From positions 212,096,982 to 212,160,981 of the forward strand of contig CM038215.1 of NCBI GenBank assembly GCA_021442155.1: a stretch of 64,000 nucleotides of DNA. The letters run 5' to 3'. Below are positions 63,096 to 64,000 of this stretch, piece by piece; the stretch's first letter is position 1; every line of letters begins with the position of its first letter. The position numbers and the translations under genes are program-made. Source of the stretch: Cymbidium sinense. Its lineage: Eukaryota > Streptophyta > Magnoliopsida > Asparagales > Orchidaceae. The notes under the pieces were generated by a model, which was not told the origin of the DNA, ran no database searches, and saw only the letters and a program-made list of their open reading frames with translations.

Positions 63096-64000
63096 ATCTC
63101 CCAGCAGTGAATGCTAGTGTCACCTAAGTTCATGATTTGTTCATCGGGGAGGTCATCACTAAGCGGAGAATCAGCAAGAAGTGGGTGTGTTGCTAAGAAA
63201 TCTAGAGCTTATCCTTTCATCATATGTATGGGTACGAAAGTGATATCAAACTCTAACAAAATCATGGGTCATCACACCAACCGTCTAGATAGCGTCGGTC
63301 GTGTCAAGAGATATTGTAGTGGATTGATCCTAGAGATCAAGTTCACTTTATGAGAAAGTATGTAAGGTCATAGCTTTTGGGATGCAAAGATTAAAGCTAG
63401 GTAGTGCTTTTCACTAGGTGGATAATTTTCCTCAATAGGGATTAGATAATGGCTGAGATAGTAGAGTACATTTTCTTTCCCTTCATCATTGGTTTGCCAA
63501 CAAAGCACCAAGGAAGTCATCTAATATAGCAATATATTGTATCAATGGCTTTCCCGGGATAAGGGCTGCTAGAATTGGCAATGTCATCAGGTAGTGCTTG
63601 ATGTCTTTGAAGGCATGTTGAAACCTATCATCTCACTTGCACTTGGCATCCTTTTTGACAAGTGTTGAAAATGGTTGGCATCTTTCTGATAGGTTGGAAA
63701 TGAAGCATCTTAGATACGCCAACTGCCCTTGAAATGATCTGAGCTGAGTTAGACTTTTAGGGGGTGGCATTTCTAATATCACCTTGATCTTCACTGGATC
63801 GATTTCTATCCCACGATGTTGGATAACAAACCCAAGGAATTTCCCTAAAGCTACTCTGAATGCCCACTTCAGGGGATTCATTTTGAGGTTAAATTATCTT
63901 AACCATTCGAAAACTACTCTCAAGTCAAAGAGGTGGTCTTCCTTTTCTTTACTTTTGATTGTGAGATTATCGACATAACATTTGACTTGATGATAAATGA
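63096..64000 (-). pseudogene. pol: Reverse transcriptase and first RNase H of a Tat-type Ty3/gypsy polyprotein, continues beyond the window
   Basis: Read downwards from 64000: YVDNL at 63977-63963 is the RT catalytic motif with the second Asp changed to Asn (usually YVDDM or YVDDL), then KSKEKEDHLFDLR and, in the open frame 63881-63633, MNPLKWAF, GKFLGF, RGIEIDPVKI, LRSFQGQLAYLR, FISNLS and LVKKDAK. The RNase H follows with LPILAALIPGKPL near 63590-63550, NYPP near 63432, LISRINPLQYLL near 63345-63310 and EFDI near 63255. The part ends at U5 near 63096. RGIEIDP is typical of plant Tat-lineage elements. The rest of this element is at 47980-49526, on the other side of U5. It is broken by several frame shifts and stops. 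Confidence 0.85.

Overview
This 64-kb window looks like repeat-dense intergenic DNA from a large, AT-rich flowering-plant genome. Every recognisable protein remnant belongs to a plant-type mobile element: two Ty3/gypsy lineages and an L1-type LINE, plus a possible CACTA end and a MITE. I find no intact cellular gene, no tRNA or rRNA, and no CRISPR. The long reading frames that exist are either broken pol fragments or chance frames through (AT)n tracts and repeats. The species cannot be named from the sequence.

The backbone is one family of very long LTRs (about 6.7-8.5 kb, roughly TGTTAGGATGCC...GAGGTTAACA), present six times in whole or part plus a truncated tandem copy. I call them U0 (1-750, +, partial), U1 (3055-9753, +), U1' (9754-14780, +, 5'-truncated and directly abutting U1), U2 (about 14926-24420, -), U3 (29508-37970, +), U4 (40066-47658, -) and U5 (49527-63095, +). 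All share the same internal order: an opening block, a block ending in a variable GC-rich hairpin, a block with one to three copies of a ~100-bp subrepeat, an AT-rich stretch, a long TTGACC/GGTCAA-rich stretch, and a closing block.

The nesting can be read in layers. (1) A minus-strand Ty3/gypsy element of Tat type runs in from beyond 64000: RT and RNase H at 63096-64000, a second RNase H and integrase at 47980-49526, then its 3' LTR U4. (2) A plus-strand copy of the same LTR (U5, apparently solo) interrupts it between the two RNase H domains. (3) U5 is interrupted by a complete 6.48-kb Ty3/gypsy element of chromovirus type (50366-56844) with 612-619-bp LTRs, a tRNA-iMet-type primer site, degraded gag-pol, and the 5-bp duplication CTAAT. 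(4) U5 also carries a 5'-truncated LINE (60550-61640) where about 1.6 kb of LTR sequence is missing. Further insertions are a 2.56-kb element in U2 (19820-22382, flanked by ACATTA) and a ~460-bp MITE-like element in U3 (30088-30546).

The remaining stretches are 751-3054 (a broken minus-strand coding region of unknown family, then unassigned sequence), 24421-29507 (unassigned sequence with a CACTA-like end and long (AT)n tracts) and 37971-40065 (spacer with a ~170-bp tandem repeat). The inverted LTR pairs U1'/U2, U3/U4 and U4/U5 would give long self-complementary transcripts if read through. Differences between the two chromovirus LTRs are mostly small indels, so some frame breaks may be assembly errors. 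All alignments were made by eye.
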